This document shows positions 41,178 through 49,884 of a stretch of DNA of 64,000 bases, piece after piece (positions within the stretch are counted from its first letter, which is position 1; each line of letters opens with the position of its first letter). The translations under genes and the position numbers were made by a program. This stretch comes from Streptomyces olivochromogenes (GTDB lineage: Bacteria; Actinomycetota; Actinomycetes; Streptomycetales; Streptomycetaceae): the NCBI RefSeq assembly GCF_001514115.1, contig NZ_KQ948455.1, positions 296,709 to 360,708 of the forward strand. Reading direction: 5' to 3'. The notes beneath the pieces are model-generated. The model saw nothing but the letters and a program-made list of their open reading frames with translations, did not search any database and was not told the origin of the DNA.

Positions 41178-41861
41178 GTGGGTCCGGTCACTGGGACCGA
41201 CGCAGGGACCGATCACGGCCAGGCGGAGCAGCCCGAGGGCCAGGGCACGAGCACGGAGTCGTCCGCCGAGCGCACCGCGCGCTTCGAGCGGGACGCGCTC
41301 GAATTCCTCGACCAGATGTACTCGGCCGCCCTGCGCATGACGCGCAACCCGGCCGACGCCGAGGACCTGGTGCAGGAGACGTACGCGAAGGCGTACGCGT
41401 CCTTCCACCAGTTCCGCGAGGGCACCAACCTGAAGGCTTGGCTGTATCGCATTCTCACCAACACCTTCATCAACTCGTACCGCAAGAAGCAGCGCGAACC
41501 CCAGCGCAGTGCGGCCGAGGAGATCGAGGACTGGCAGCTCGCGCGTGCCGAGTCGCACATGTCGACCGGTCTGCGCTCCGCGGAGTCGCAGGCGCTCGAC
41601 CACCTGCCCGACTCGGACGTCAAGGCTGCGCTGCAGGCGATCCCCGAGGAATTCCGCATCGCGGTCTATCTCGCTGATGTAGAAGGCTTTGCGTACAAGG
41701 AGATCGCGGACATCATGGGGACACCCATCGGTACGGTGATGTCCCGGCTGCACCGGGGCCGTCGCCAACTGCGCGGCATGCTCGAGGACTACGCCCGTGA
41801 CCGCGGGCTGGTCCCGGCCGGCGCCGGAGAGTCGAACGAAGCGAAAGGCTCGGGCTCATGA
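41178..41861 (+). CDS. sigR: ECF sigma factor SigR
   Basis: A 227-residue ECF sigma factor of the SigH/SigR group, counted from GTG 41178. Region 2 includes RFERDALEFLDQMYSAALRM and DLVQETYAKAYASF; region 4 includes EFRIAVYLADVEGFAYKEIA and GTVMSRLHRGRRQLRGML. It controls the response to thiol oxidation and, in S. coelicolor, to translation-inhibiting antibiotics. The stop overlaps the rsrA start as ATGA. GGAGGA lies unusually close to the GTG. Confidence 0.95.
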   Translation: MGPVTGTDAGTDHGQAEQPEGQGTSTESSAERTARFERDALEFLDQMYSAALRMTRNPADAEDLVQETYAKAYASFHQFREGTNLKAWLYRILTNTFINSYRKKQREPQRSAAEEIEDWQLARAESHMSTGLRSAESQALDHLPDSDVKAALQAIPEEFRIAVYLADVEGFAYKEIADIMGTPIGTVMSRLHRGRRQLRGMLEDYARDRGLVPAGAGESNEAKGSGS

Positions 41862-42160
41862 GCTGCGGAGAGCCGCACGAGACGGATTGCAGTGAGGTAC
41901 TCGACCACCTGTACGAGTTCCTCGACCACGAGATGCCGGACTCGGACTGCACCAAGTTCGAGGTGCACTTCGAGGAGTGCTCCCCGTGTCTCGAGAAGTA
42001 CGGACTCGAGCAGGCCGTGAAGAAGCTGGTCAAGCGGTGCTGCGGTTCGGACGACGTGCCGACCGATCTGCGTGCCAAGGTCATGGGCCGCATCGACCTG
42101 ATCCGCTCCGGTCAGACCGTGCCCGAGCACGACGTCACCGCGACGCCCCAGGAGTCCTGA
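41858..42160 (+). CDS. rsrA: zinc anti-sigma factor RsrA
   Basis: This 100-residue ZAS-family protein has Cys11, His37, Cys41 and Cys44 (the H-x3-C-x2-C motif in EVHFEECSPC), plus Cys3, Cys31, Cys61 and Cys62. In S. coelicolor disulfide formation among these residues releases zinc and SigR. Translational coupling with sigR (ATGA) keeps the two proteins near equal amounts. The first and last 10 residues match the S. coelicolor protein as I recall it. Confidence 0.95.
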   Translation: MSCGEPHETDCSEVLDHLYEFLDHEMPDSDCTKFEVHFEECSPCLEKYGLEQAVKKLVKRCCGSDDVPTDLRAKVMGRIDLIRSGQTVPEHDVTATPQES

Positions 42161-42200
42161 ACTCCCCGGGGAGATCGTCCGGTTATCACCCGAACGTGCT

Positions 42201-42227
42201 AATCCGCGGGCTCCGAGCCCGCGGATT
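42201..42227 (+). terminator. terminator of the sigR operon
   Basis: A perfect 12-bp stem (AATCCGCGGGCT and complement) with a 3-nt loop lies 40 bp after rsrA. Confidence 0.8.
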
Positions 42228-42315
42228 CGGCCATTGCCGCCCCCGTACCGTTCCCACCGCCCTAGGCTCCGGAGCCTGACCGGGGCAGGGGACGTCCGGG
42301 GGAGGGAACGAGGCG

Positions 42316-43830
42316 ATGGGGTCGATTCCGACGTGGGCCCGTGTCTACGTCGTCTGTGTCGTCCTGGCCGCAGCGGCCTGCCTGGCTCCGCTGCCCGACC
42401 TTCACGCACCCTGGTGGATCGTCGCCGTACTCGCCGCGCTGTACGCCGGCTGCGAGCGGATCCCCTTCCCGCACAGCCCCAGGGGTGCCGCCGCCCGCGT
42501 CGCCGAGCGTGGCGCCCCCAGAGGGCTGGGCACCTTCCTGCCCGTGCTGCTCGCCGGGGCCTTTCTGCTGCCGCCGTCCGCCGCCGCGCTCGTGGCGCTG
42601 CCGGGCGCGCTGCTCGCGCGTGTGGAGCAGCGGCCGCGGTGGCTGCGCCGGGTCTGGCGCGCGGCCCAGCTCGCCGTCGCGGTCTGGGCGGCGTCCCGGG
42701 TGCACTGGGCGCTGGGCGGCCGGGACGCGGTCGCCCTGCCCCACTTCCCGTACGCGCTCGTGCCCGCCGGGGCGGCGGTGCTCACCTTCTGCGTGGTGCT
42801 GACCGCGCTCGACGGCGGGATCCTGGCGCTCGCCGAGCGGGTACCGGTGCGGGGTGCCTGGCGCGGGCTCTTCTCGCGCTCCCTCGCCTCCGTCGCCGTG
42901 CACGGGCTCGCCGGGCTGATGATGGCGGTGCTGTGGCGCAGTCCGTACGGTCCCGTCGCCGCGTTGCTCGTCCTGCTGCCGATGTACGTGTCCTGCTGGG
43001 CGTTCGCCCAGTACCACCGGGAGCGGGCCGCCCACCAGGCCACCATCCGGGCCCTCGTGCAGGCCGTCGACATCAAGGACGGGTACACGCGCGGGCACAG
43101 TGAGCGGGTCGGGCAGGCGTCCATGATGATCGCCCGTGAGCTGGGCATGGACGACGAGCGCGTCGAAGTACTGCGCTTCGCCGGGATCCTGCACGACGTG
43201 GGGAAACTGGGCGTGCCCACGCGGCTCCTGCGCAAGGACGGGCCGCTGACGCCGGAGGAACGGCGGATCATCGAGCTGCATCCCGAGTACGGGCACGAGA
43301 TGGTGCGCGGCATCGGCTTCCTCGGGGAGGCGCGGTCGGCGATCCTGCACCACCATGAGCGGATCGACGGGAGCGGGTACCCGTACGGGCTGGTGGGACG
43401 CCAGATCCCGGAGTTCGCGCGCGTGGTGGCCGTCGCCGACGCGTTCGACGCGATGACGTCGACCCGGTCCTACCGGCGGGCCCGGCCGGTGCCGGTGGCG
43501 CTGGAGGAACTGGAACGGTGTGCGGGGGCGCAGTTCGATCCGGGGATGGTACGGGCCCTGGTGCGAGCGCTGAACCGACACGGGTGGCATCCTGCGGTCA
43601 CCGCAGGGGTTTACCCGCCCTCCCCCGAGTTCTCGACTTCGCTCGAACAGGGGGGACCCCCATCACCCGTTTCCGGTCGGACAGAGGGGAACCCGACAAA
43701 CAAAAGCGGGTTCTCGGCGAGTACGGACGGCTGCTCGGTGGCCGCCGACGGGCCGTCCACCGGTGTGGGCCGGGACCCGGACGGTGTCGATCCTCCGGCG
43801 AGCGGCGTCGTCGGGCGGGGGCGGTCATGA
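42316..43830 (+). CDS. membrane-associated HD-GYP domain protein
   Basis: This 504-residue protein has about six hydrophobic N-terminal segments (residues 10-240) and then a complete HD-GYP domain: ILHDVGKLGVP, then HPEYGHEM, then HHERIDGSGYP (HHE-xx-DGxGYP). HD-GYP proteins hydrolyse cyclic di-GMP or related signals. A disordered tail follows from about residue 425. GGGGAGGGAACGAGG precedes the ATG. Its stop overlaps the next gene as ATGA. In Streptomyces c-di-GMP controls development through BldD, so a developmental role is possible. Confidence 0.88.
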   Translation: MGSIPTWARVYVVCVVLAAAACLAPLPDLHAPWWIVAVLAALYAGCERIPFPHSPRGAAARVAERGAPRGLGTFLPVLLAGAFLLPPSAAALVALPGALLARVEQRPRWLRRVWRAAQLAVAVWAASRVHWALGGRDAVALPHFPYALVPAGAAVLTFCVVLTALDGGILALAERVPVRGAWRGLFSRSLASVAVHGLAGLMMAVLWRSPYGPVAALLVLLPMYVSCWAFAQYHRERAAHQATIRALVQAVDIKDGYTRGHSERVGQASMMIARELGMDDERVEVLRFAGILHDVGKLGVPTRLLRKDGPLTPEERRIIELHPEYGHEMVRGIGFLGEARSAILHHHERIDGSGYPYGLVGRQIPEFARVVAVADAFDAMTSTRSYRRARPVPVALEELERCAGAQFDPGMVRALVRALNRHGWHPAVTAGVYPPSPEFSTSLEQGGPPSPVSGRTEGNPTNKSGFSASTDGCSVAADGPSTGVGRDPDGVDPPASGVVGRGRS

Positions 43831-45107
43831 GTGCCCTCGGGGTGGAGATTCCCGGGTACGGGATCGTCGGGCGAGCCCCGGTCACCCTCACCCTCGTTCA
43901 CGCGGTCGCCCTGCTCCTCGCGGTTGTCTCGCTGGCCGTCGTCTTCTGGCACGGTCTCGACGAACGAGGTGTCGCGCTCGCCTTCGGAATCCTCATCGCC
44001 GTGGGGGAGCTGACCCGCTGGAGCGGGGCCGAGGAGCGGGAGTCGGCACCCCTCGCCGCCGCCGGAGCCCTCGCGTACGCGCTGCTCGGCGAGAACGCCG
44101 GACACCGCACCGACCACGGCGTCCTCGAGATCGTCGCCGTCGTCGTGGCCGCGGCCCTCATCGGCTGCGTACCGCACGTCGCCCAGGGCCGCGGGCCCAC
44201 CGCCGACCACCTCACCCGGCGCGTCCTCACCGTCGCCTTCGCCGCCGTCTGCTTCCAACCCCTCTACAACCAGGGACGGTTGATGGGCTGGGGCGGCCCC
44301 TCGTACGCCCTGCTGCTGGTCTCCCTGCTGGTGCTCACCGCGCTGTGCGACGCCGTGCTCGCGGCGGCGATGGCGCACGCCCGGACCCGCTGGCCCTTCG
44401 GACCGCTGCTGCGGGACGAGCTGCGGGCCACGCTCGGCATCGGGTCGGCGGTCTGCGCGACCGGGGCCGTGATGTCGCTCGCGGTGGCGGTCGTCGGGCT
44501 GTGGGCGCTGCCCGTGTTCTCACTGCCCCTGCTGCTCACCCAGCTCTCCGTCCGGCGGTACGCCGCCGTGCGCGTCACCTACCGGCAGACGATCGCCTCA
44601 CTCGCGCGGGCGACCGAGATCGCCGGGTACACCCCCACCGGGCACGCCCGGCGGGTCGCCGCGCTCAGCCGGGCCGTCGGCCGTGAGCTGGGCCTGTCCG
44701 AGCCCGATCTGACCGTCCTGGAGTACGCGGCGCTCATGCACGACATCGGACAGCTCAGCCTCGTCGACCCGGTGCCGGCCGGCGCCACCTCCGTGCTCTC
44801 CGCCGACGAGCAGCGGCGCATCGCCCTCCTCGGCGGCGCCGTCGTACGCCAGACCGGCGTGGACGCCGAGGTCGCCGTGGTCGTGGAGCGGCAGGCCGAT
44901 CCGTACCGGGAGCAGCCGGTCACGGCACGGATCGTGCGGGCCGTCAACGCGTACGAGGAGATGGCCAGGGAAGCAGGCCCGGGAGGGCCCCTCACCGCCC
45001 TGGAGAAGCTGCGCCTGGCCACCGCCCGCGACTATCAGCCCGAGGTAGTGGAGTCGCTGGCCAGGGTCCTGTTGCGGGGCACCCTTACCCTGCCCCAGGC
45101 TGGGTAA
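43827..45107 (+). CDS. membrane protein with degenerate HD domain
   Basis: This 426-residue protein has about six N-terminal hydrophobic segments and a C-terminal HD domain (GHARRVAALSRAVGRELG, ALMHDIGQLSLVDP). The HHE and GYP parts are missing: the equivalent region reads VVERQADPYREQPVTARI. It keeps the HD dyad but lacks the residues that define an active HD-GYP phosphodiesterase. Coupled by ATGA to the intact HD-GYP gene, it may be a regulatory partner. Confidence 0.8.
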   Translation: MSALGVEIPGYGIVGRAPVTLTLVHAVALLLAVVSLAVVFWHGLDERGVALAFGILIAVGELTRWSGAEERESAPLAAAGALAYALLGENAGHRTDHGVLEIVAVVVAAALIGCVPHVAQGRGPTADHLTRRVLTVAFAAVCFQPLYNQGRLMGWGGPSYALLLVSLLVLTALCDAVLAAAMAHARTRWPFGPLLRDELRATLGIGSAVCATGAVMSLAVAVVGLWALPVFSLPLLLTQLSVRRYAAVRVTYRQTIASLARATEIAGYTPTGHARRVAALSRAVGRELGLSEPDLTVLEYAALMHDIGQLSLVDPVPAGATSVLSADEQRRIALLGGAVVRQTGVDAEVAVVVERQADPYREQPVTARIVRAVNAYEEMAREAGPGGPLTALEKLRLATARDYQPEVVESLARVLLRGTLTLPQAG

Positions 45108-45260
45108 CCCATGGGTAATGAGCGCCCGTCCAACGGTCCGTGGTTGGATGCGAGGAAGAGGGTGTTCGGGGGCACCGGCCAGCCCGGGGCTGCGCTGTCT
45201 TCAAGAAACTCTTCAAGGGACCGGCAGGCGGGAAACGCAAGGAACTGGCAGGCGGGAATC

Positions 45261-46241
45261 GTGAGGATCTTCGGCAAGGGACGGCACCGGCCCTCCGCCT
45301 CATGGCGGCAGGCCACCGATCGTGCGTTCACGCTGATCGGCGACGGCCGGTACGAGGACGCGGGAGCGCTGTTGACGCGCGCCGCGGACCTGGAGCCCTG
45401 GCTGTCGGAGTCCTGGTTCAACCTGGCCCTGCTGCACAAGTTCCGGCACGACTGGGAGCAGGCGCGGGCCGCGGGCCTCAGGGCCGTCGCACTGCTCGAC
45501 CGGGAGACGGGCGCCCCCGACTGGTGGAACGTCGGGATCGCCGCCACCGCCCTGCAGGACTGGCCGCTGGCCCGCCGTGCCTGGCAGGCGTACGGGCTGC
45601 GGGTGCCCGGCGGGGCCGCTGTCTCCGGGGAACCGGTGGGCATGGACCTCGGCAGTGCGGCCGTACGGCTGTCGCCGGAGGGCGAGGCCGAGGTCGTGTG
45701 GGGGCGCAGGCTCGATCCGGCCCGGGTGGAGGTCCTGTCCATTCCGCTGCCGTCCTCGGGGCGGCGCTGGGGCGAGGTCGTTCTGCACGACGGTGTCCCG
45801 CACGGGGAGCGCACGACCGCCGCCGGGCACGCCTATCCCGTCTTCGACGAGATCGAGCTGTGGGCGCCCTCCCCGGTGCCCACCTGGGTGGTCCTCCTGG
45901 AGGCCGCCACCGAGGAGGACCGCGACGCCCTGGAGCAGCTCGCGGCGGACGCCGGCTTCGCCGCGGAGGACTGGTCCTCGTCCGTACGGCTGCTGTGCCG
46001 GATGTGTTCCGAGTCGCGGATGCCGTCCGACGAGGGCGACGGTGAGCATCTCGACCCGCACGACCACAGCGAGCCCGGGCATCCGGGGCCGCTCGGTCAC
46101 CGCACCGACGGGCAGCTGTGGGTGCCGGAGCGGGAGTGCGGGGTGGCTGCGCCGGCTCCGCTGGTCAGGGGGCTGCTGGACGGGTGGGTCGCGGACAGTC
46201 CGGACTCCCGGGACTGGCGGGATCTCGAAGAGGTCTGCTGA
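45261..46241 (+). CDS. TPR-containing conserved protein
   Basis: This 326-residue protein begins with two or three TPR-like helical hairpins (AFTLIGDGRYEDAGALLTRAADLEPWLSESW as a pattern over residues 15-45, then a second unit). A domain with DDPARVEVLSIPLPSSGRRW-like strands follows. The function is unknown. Start GTG 45261 follows GGCGGGAA; the frame is open upstream to 45111. The last codons and stop are duplicated downstream as a 33-bp repeat. Confidence 0.75.
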   Translation: MRIFGKGRHRPSASWRQATDRAFTLIGDGRYEDAGALLTRAADLEPWLSESWFNLALLHKFRHDWEQARAAGLRAVALLDRETGAPDWWNVGIAATALQDWPLARRAWQAYGLRVPGGAAVSGEPVGMDLGSAAVRLSPEGEAEVVWGRRLDPARVEVLSIPLPSSGRRWGEVVLHDGVPHGERTTAAGHAYPVFDEIELWAPSPVPTWVVLLEAATEEDRDALEQLAADAGFAAEDWSSSVRLLCRMCSESRMPSDEGDGEHLDPHDHSEPGHPGPLGHRTDGQLWVPERECGVAAPAPLVRGLLDGWVADSPDSRDWRDLEEVC

Positions 46242-46277
46242 GCTGACTGGCGGGATCTCGAAGAGGTCTGCTGAGCT
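46212..46277. repeat. perfect 33-bp tandem duplication of a gene 3' end
   Basis: GACTGGCGGGATCTCGAAGA plus 13 further bases occurs at 46212-46244 and again at 46245-46277 without a mismatch. The first copy contains the stop codon of the TPR gene. Confidence 0.95.
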
Positions 46278-46297
46278 CTGGGGGTTCACCGCGGGCC

Positions 46298-46361
46298 GGT
46301 GGGGGCTTGTCGCGCCCACGCGGCGGAGCCGCAGATCAACACAGTCCCGCGCCCTCGCGGG
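46298..46361. repeat. dispersed extragenic element
   Basis: GGGGGCTTGTCGCGCCCACG, then GCGGCGGAGCCGCAGATC and CCCGCGCCC, closely matches the sequence at about 58431-58485. It lies in the gap before def. Confidence 0.75.
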
Positions 46362-46424
46362 GTGCCACCCCCGTACCCTGTATGAGCACCACACCCCTGG
46401 TTTCGAGGAAGGCGTACGTCGGTC

Positions 46425-47075
46425 ATGGCGCAGCAGGACACCGAGCAGCAGCACTCTGGAGTGCTCCCCGTGGACGACGAGGGCTTCGTCAACGACACCG
46501 AGGACGGTGAGGAGCGCGAGGCGGCCTACCGTGAGCGCGGTACCTCGCGGCCGATCACGGTTGTCGGCAACCCGGTGCTGCACAAGGAGTGCAAGGACGT
46601 CACCGAGTTCGGGCCCGAGCTCGACCAGCTGGTCGCCGACATGTTCGCCAGCCAGCGCACCGCCGAGGGCGTGGGCCTGGCGGCCAACCAGATCGGCGTC
46701 GACCTGAAGGTCTTCGTCTACGACTGCCAGGACGACGAGGGCAAGCGGCACGTCGGTGTCGTCTGCAACCCCGTCCTCGTCGAGCTGCCCGCCGAGCAGC
46801 GCCGCCTCGACGACAGCAACGAGGGCTGCCTCTCCGTGCCGACCGCGTACGCGCCGCTGGCCCGCCCCGACTACGCGGAGGTCACCGGGCAGGACGAGAA
46901 GGGCAACCCGATCAAGGTGCGCGGCACGGGCTACTTCGCGCGCTGCCTCCAGCACGAGACCGACCACCTGTACGGCTACCTCTACATCGACCGGCTCTCC
47001 AAGCGCGAGCGCAAGGAAGCCCTGCGGCAGATGGCCGAGAACGAGCCCCGCTACCCGATCGTCGCGAACGACTGA
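46425..47075 (+). CDS. def: peptide deformylase
   Basis: This 216-residue enzyme has the three deformylase motifs GVGLAANQIG, EGCLSVP and QHETDHL, with metal ligands Cys, His and His. It removes the N-formyl group from nascent proteins. An N-terminal acidic extension of about 40 residues precedes the catalytic domain. GAGGAAGG lies upstream of the ATG. Confidence 0.93.
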   Translation: MAQQDTEQQHSGVLPVDDEGFVNDTEDGEEREAAYRERGTSRPITVVGNPVLHKECKDVTEFGPELDQLVADMFASQRTAEGVGLAANQIGVDLKVFVYDCQDDEGKRHVGVVCNPVLVELPAEQRRLDDSNEGCLSVPTAYAPLARPDYAEVTGQDEKGNPIKVRGTGYFARCLQHETDHLYGYLYIDRLSKRERKEALRQMAENEPRYPIVAND

Positions 47076-47384
47076 GTCGCGGCAGGACAGTTGGGGCTCG
47101 CGCACACACGCGGGTCGGCCCGAGCGGCGTCTGGCCAGGGGGAACTCCCTGACCAGGCGCCGTTCGCATGTGCGTCGCACGTTCGATCCCTTGTGCTCCT
47201 CTAGTGATCCATATTCAGTCACACAAGGGGGGATTCTCAGCACTGTGGGGTAGTGAGTGGGGCAAATCCGTTCCCAGAACGGTCAGTTGTGGTGCTGAAT
47301 AGGAAGTGCGGGGATACGCAACGGCGCACGCCCGGCACAGCGGGAGGGGCGCAGCGTCAACTGGCGGCTGAGAGGGGTTTGTTC
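47076..47384 (+). promoter_or_regulatory. intergenic region upstream of eizA with long inverted repeat
   Basis: No gene is seen in this 309-bp gap. CCCTTGTG (47188-47195) and CACAAGGG (47222-47229) form an inverted repeat around an AT-richer core (TAGTGATCCATATTCAGT), a likely regulator site or promoter of the terpene genes. Confidence 0.4.
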
Positions 47385-48470
47385 GTGCATGCATTCTCAC
47401 ACGGCACTTCATCGACACCGACCGTGGTCGCGGTTCCACCGGCGCTCTCTCTCCCGGTGATCGAGTCCGCGTTTCCCCGTCAACTGCACCCGTATTGGCC
47501 GAGGCTTCAGGAGAACACACGTTCGTGGCTGAGGGAAAAACGCCTCATGCCGGCGGACAAGGTCGACGAATATGCCGACGGCCTTTGCTATACGGACCTG
47601 ATGGCGGGCTACTACATTGGCGCTCCTGACGAGGTCATGCAGGCGATAGCGGACTACAGCGCGTGGTTCTTCGTCTGGGACGACCGGCACGACCGCGATG
47701 TCATCCACGGCAGGCCCGGCGCCTGGCGGAGGCTCAGGTTCCAGCTGCACGCGGCTCTCGACTCCCCGAGGGAGCACCTGCACCACCGGGATCCCCTGGT
47801 CGCGGGGTTCGCGGACAGCATGGTGCGCCTGTACTCGTTCCTGACCAAGAAGTGGAACGCGCGCTTCGCCCGGCATTTCCATGCGGTGATCGAGGCGTAC
47901 GACCGGGAATTCCGCAACCGTGTCAACGGCACCGTGCCCACGGTCGAGGAATATCTGGAACTACGGCGGCTCACCTTTGCGCACTGGATCTGGACCGACC
48001 TTCTGGAGCCGAGCGCCGGCTGTGAACTTCCCACCGCCGTGCGGAACCACTTCGCATATCGGCGGGCGGCGCTGCTGAGCCAGGAATTCGCCGCCTGGTA
48101 CAACGACCTCTGCTCGCTCCCGAAAGAAATCGCGGGCGACGAGGTCCACAATCTCGGAATCAGCCTCATCCACCACGAGGGGCTGACACTCGAAGAAGCG
48201 GTCCAGGACATCCGGCGGCGGATCGAGGAATGCATCACCGAATTCCTCGACGCGGAAAAGGACCTCAACCGGTTCGCCGACACCCTCGCGGACGGCACCG
48301 TGCACGGCAAGGAATTGAGCCTCGCCGTGAAAGCGTGTCTCGGCAATATGCGGAACTGGTTCAGCTCCGTGTACTGGTTCCACCACGAGTCCGGCCGGTA
48401 CACCGTCGACAGCTGGGACGACCGCTCCACACCCCCGTACGTCAACAACGAAGCGGCAGGTGAGTCATGA
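47385..48470 (+). CDS. eizA: epi-isozizaene synthase (sesquiterpene cyclase)
   Basis: This 361-residue class I terpene cyclase has metal-binding motifs D99DRHD and N240DLCSLPKE, the same numbering as S. coelicolor EizA. It cyclises farnesyl diphosphate to epi-isozizaene. GTG 47385 gives the family length of 361; the frame is open 44 codons further upstream. It overlaps the P450 gene as ATGA, so both enzymes are made together. Confidence 0.93.
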   Translation: MHAFSHGTSSTPTVVAVPPALSLPVIESAFPRQLHPYWPRLQENTRSWLREKRLMPADKVDEYADGLCYTDLMAGYYIGAPDEVMQAIADYSAWFFVWDDRHDRDVIHGRPGAWRRLRFQLHAALDSPREHLHHRDPLVAGFADSMVRLYSFLTKKWNARFARHFHAVIEAYDREFRNRVNGTVPTVEEYLELRRLTFAHWIWTDLLEPSAGCELPTAVRNHFAYRRAALLSQEFAAWYNDLCSLPKEIAGDEVHNLGISLIHHEGLTLEEAVQDIRRRIEECITEFLDAEKDLNRFADTLADGTVHGKELSLAVKACLGNMRNWFSSVYWFHHESGRYTVDSWDDRSTPPYVNNEAAGES

Positions 48471-49837
48471 CCGTCGAGTCCGTGAAGCCCGCGCAACCCG
48501 CGGCACCGCAGCTGCCCGTCCCACCCCTGGCCGGGGGCGGCGTCCCCGTCCTCGGCCACGGCTGGAAACTGGTCCGCGACCCGCTGGGCTTCCTCGCCCG
48601 GCTCCGCGACCACGGCGACGTCGTACGGCTCAAGCTGGGCCCCAAGACGGTGTACGCGCTCACCTCGCCGGCCCTCACCGGAGCGATGGCGCTCAGCACC
48701 GACTTCAAGATCGACGGACCCCTCTGGGAGTCCCTGGAAGGCCTGCTCGGCAAGGAGGGAGTCGCCACCGCGAACGGGCCCAGGCACCGTCGCCAGCGCC
48801 GCACCATCCAGCCCGCGTTCCGGCTCGACATCATCCCCGAGTACGGACCGATCATGGAGGAGGAGGCGCGTGCGCTCGCCGAGCGCATGGGGTCGGGCGA
48901 GCCCGTCGACTGCACCTCCGAGTCGTTCCGCGTCGCCGTGCGCATCGCGGCCCGCTGCCTGCTGCGCGGCGAGTTCATGGACGAGCGCGCCGAGCGGCTG
49001 AGCGTCGCGCTCGCCACCGTGTTCCGCGGTATGTACCGGCGCATGGTGATCCCGGCGGGCCCGCTCTATCGGCTGCCGCTTCCGGCCAACCGCAAATTCG
49101 ACCGCGCATTGGCCGATTTACATCTCCTCGTCGACGAGATCGTCGCCGAGCGCCGCGCATCCGGTCAAAAGCCGAACGATTTGCTGACGGCATTGCTGGA
49201 AGCGAAGGACGAGAACGGCGAGCCGATCGGCGAACAGGAGATCCACGACCAAGTCGTAGCGATACTCACGCCCGGCAGCGAAACCGTGGCGTCCACGATC
49301 ATGTGGCTGCTGCAAGTCCTCACCGAACACCCGGAACACGCCGCGCGAGTGGCCGAGGAGGTCAAATCCGTCGTCGGGGACCGGCCCGTCGCATTCGACG
49401 ACGTCCGGAAGCTCCCGTACACCAACAATGTCGTTGTCGAGTCGATGCGGCTGCGCCCCGCCGTATGGATTTTGACCCGGCGGGCGGTGACCGAAACCGA
49501 ACTCGGCGGCTATCGGATACCGGCCGGTGCCGACATCGTCTACAGTCCCTTCGCCATCCAGCGTGATCCGCGCTCGTACGACGGGCATCTGGATTTCGAC
49601 CCCGACCGCTGGCTTCCGGAACGCGCCAAGGACGTCCCGAAGCACGCCATGAGCCCCTTCAGTGTGGGCAACCGGAAGTGCCCGAGCGACCACTTCTCGA
49701 TGGCGCAGCTCAGCCTGATCACGGCGACGGTGGCGTCCCGGTGGCGGTTCGAGCAGGTCTCCGAGTCCAATGACGCGACCCGCGTCGGCATCACCCTGCG
49801 TCCGTACCGGCTGTTGCTGAGGGCGCTGCCGCGGTGA
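48467..49837 (+). CDS. cyp170A1: cytochrome P450 CYP170A, albaflavenone synthase
   Basis: This 456-residue P450 contains the I-helix ILTPGSETVASTI, the ExxR in VVESMRLRP, and the heme-cysteine loop FSVGNRKCPSDHF. The loop lacks the usual Gly two residues after the Cys, a feature I recall from CYP170A1. It oxidises epi-isozizaene through albaflavenols to albaflavenone. CYP170A1 has also been reported to carry a second, terpene synthase activity. Coupled to eizA by ATGA. Confidence 0.9.
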   Translation: MTVESVKPAQPAAPQLPVPPLAGGGVPVLGHGWKLVRDPLGFLARLRDHGDVVRLKLGPKTVYALTSPALTGAMALSTDFKIDGPLWESLEGLLGKEGVATANGPRHRRQRRTIQPAFRLDIIPEYGPIMEEEARALAERMGSGEPVDCTSESFRVAVRIAARCLLRGEFMDERAERLSVALATVFRGMYRRMVIPAGPLYRLPLPANRKFDRALADLHLLVDEIVAERRASGQKPNDLLTALLEAKDENGEPIGEQEIHDQVVAILTPGSETVASTIMWLLQVLTEHPEHAARVAEEVKSVVGDRPVAFDDVRKLPYTNNVVVESMRLRPAVWILTRRAVTETELGGYRIPAGADIVYSPFAIQRDPRSYDGHLDFDPDRWLPERAKDVPKHAMSPFSVGNRKCPSDHFSMAQLSLITATVASRWRFEQVSESNDATRVGITLRPYRLLLRALPR

Positions 49838-49884
49838 GCGCGCGGCATCGTCCGCGGTGACCCCGCGTCCGTACCGGTGCGCGT

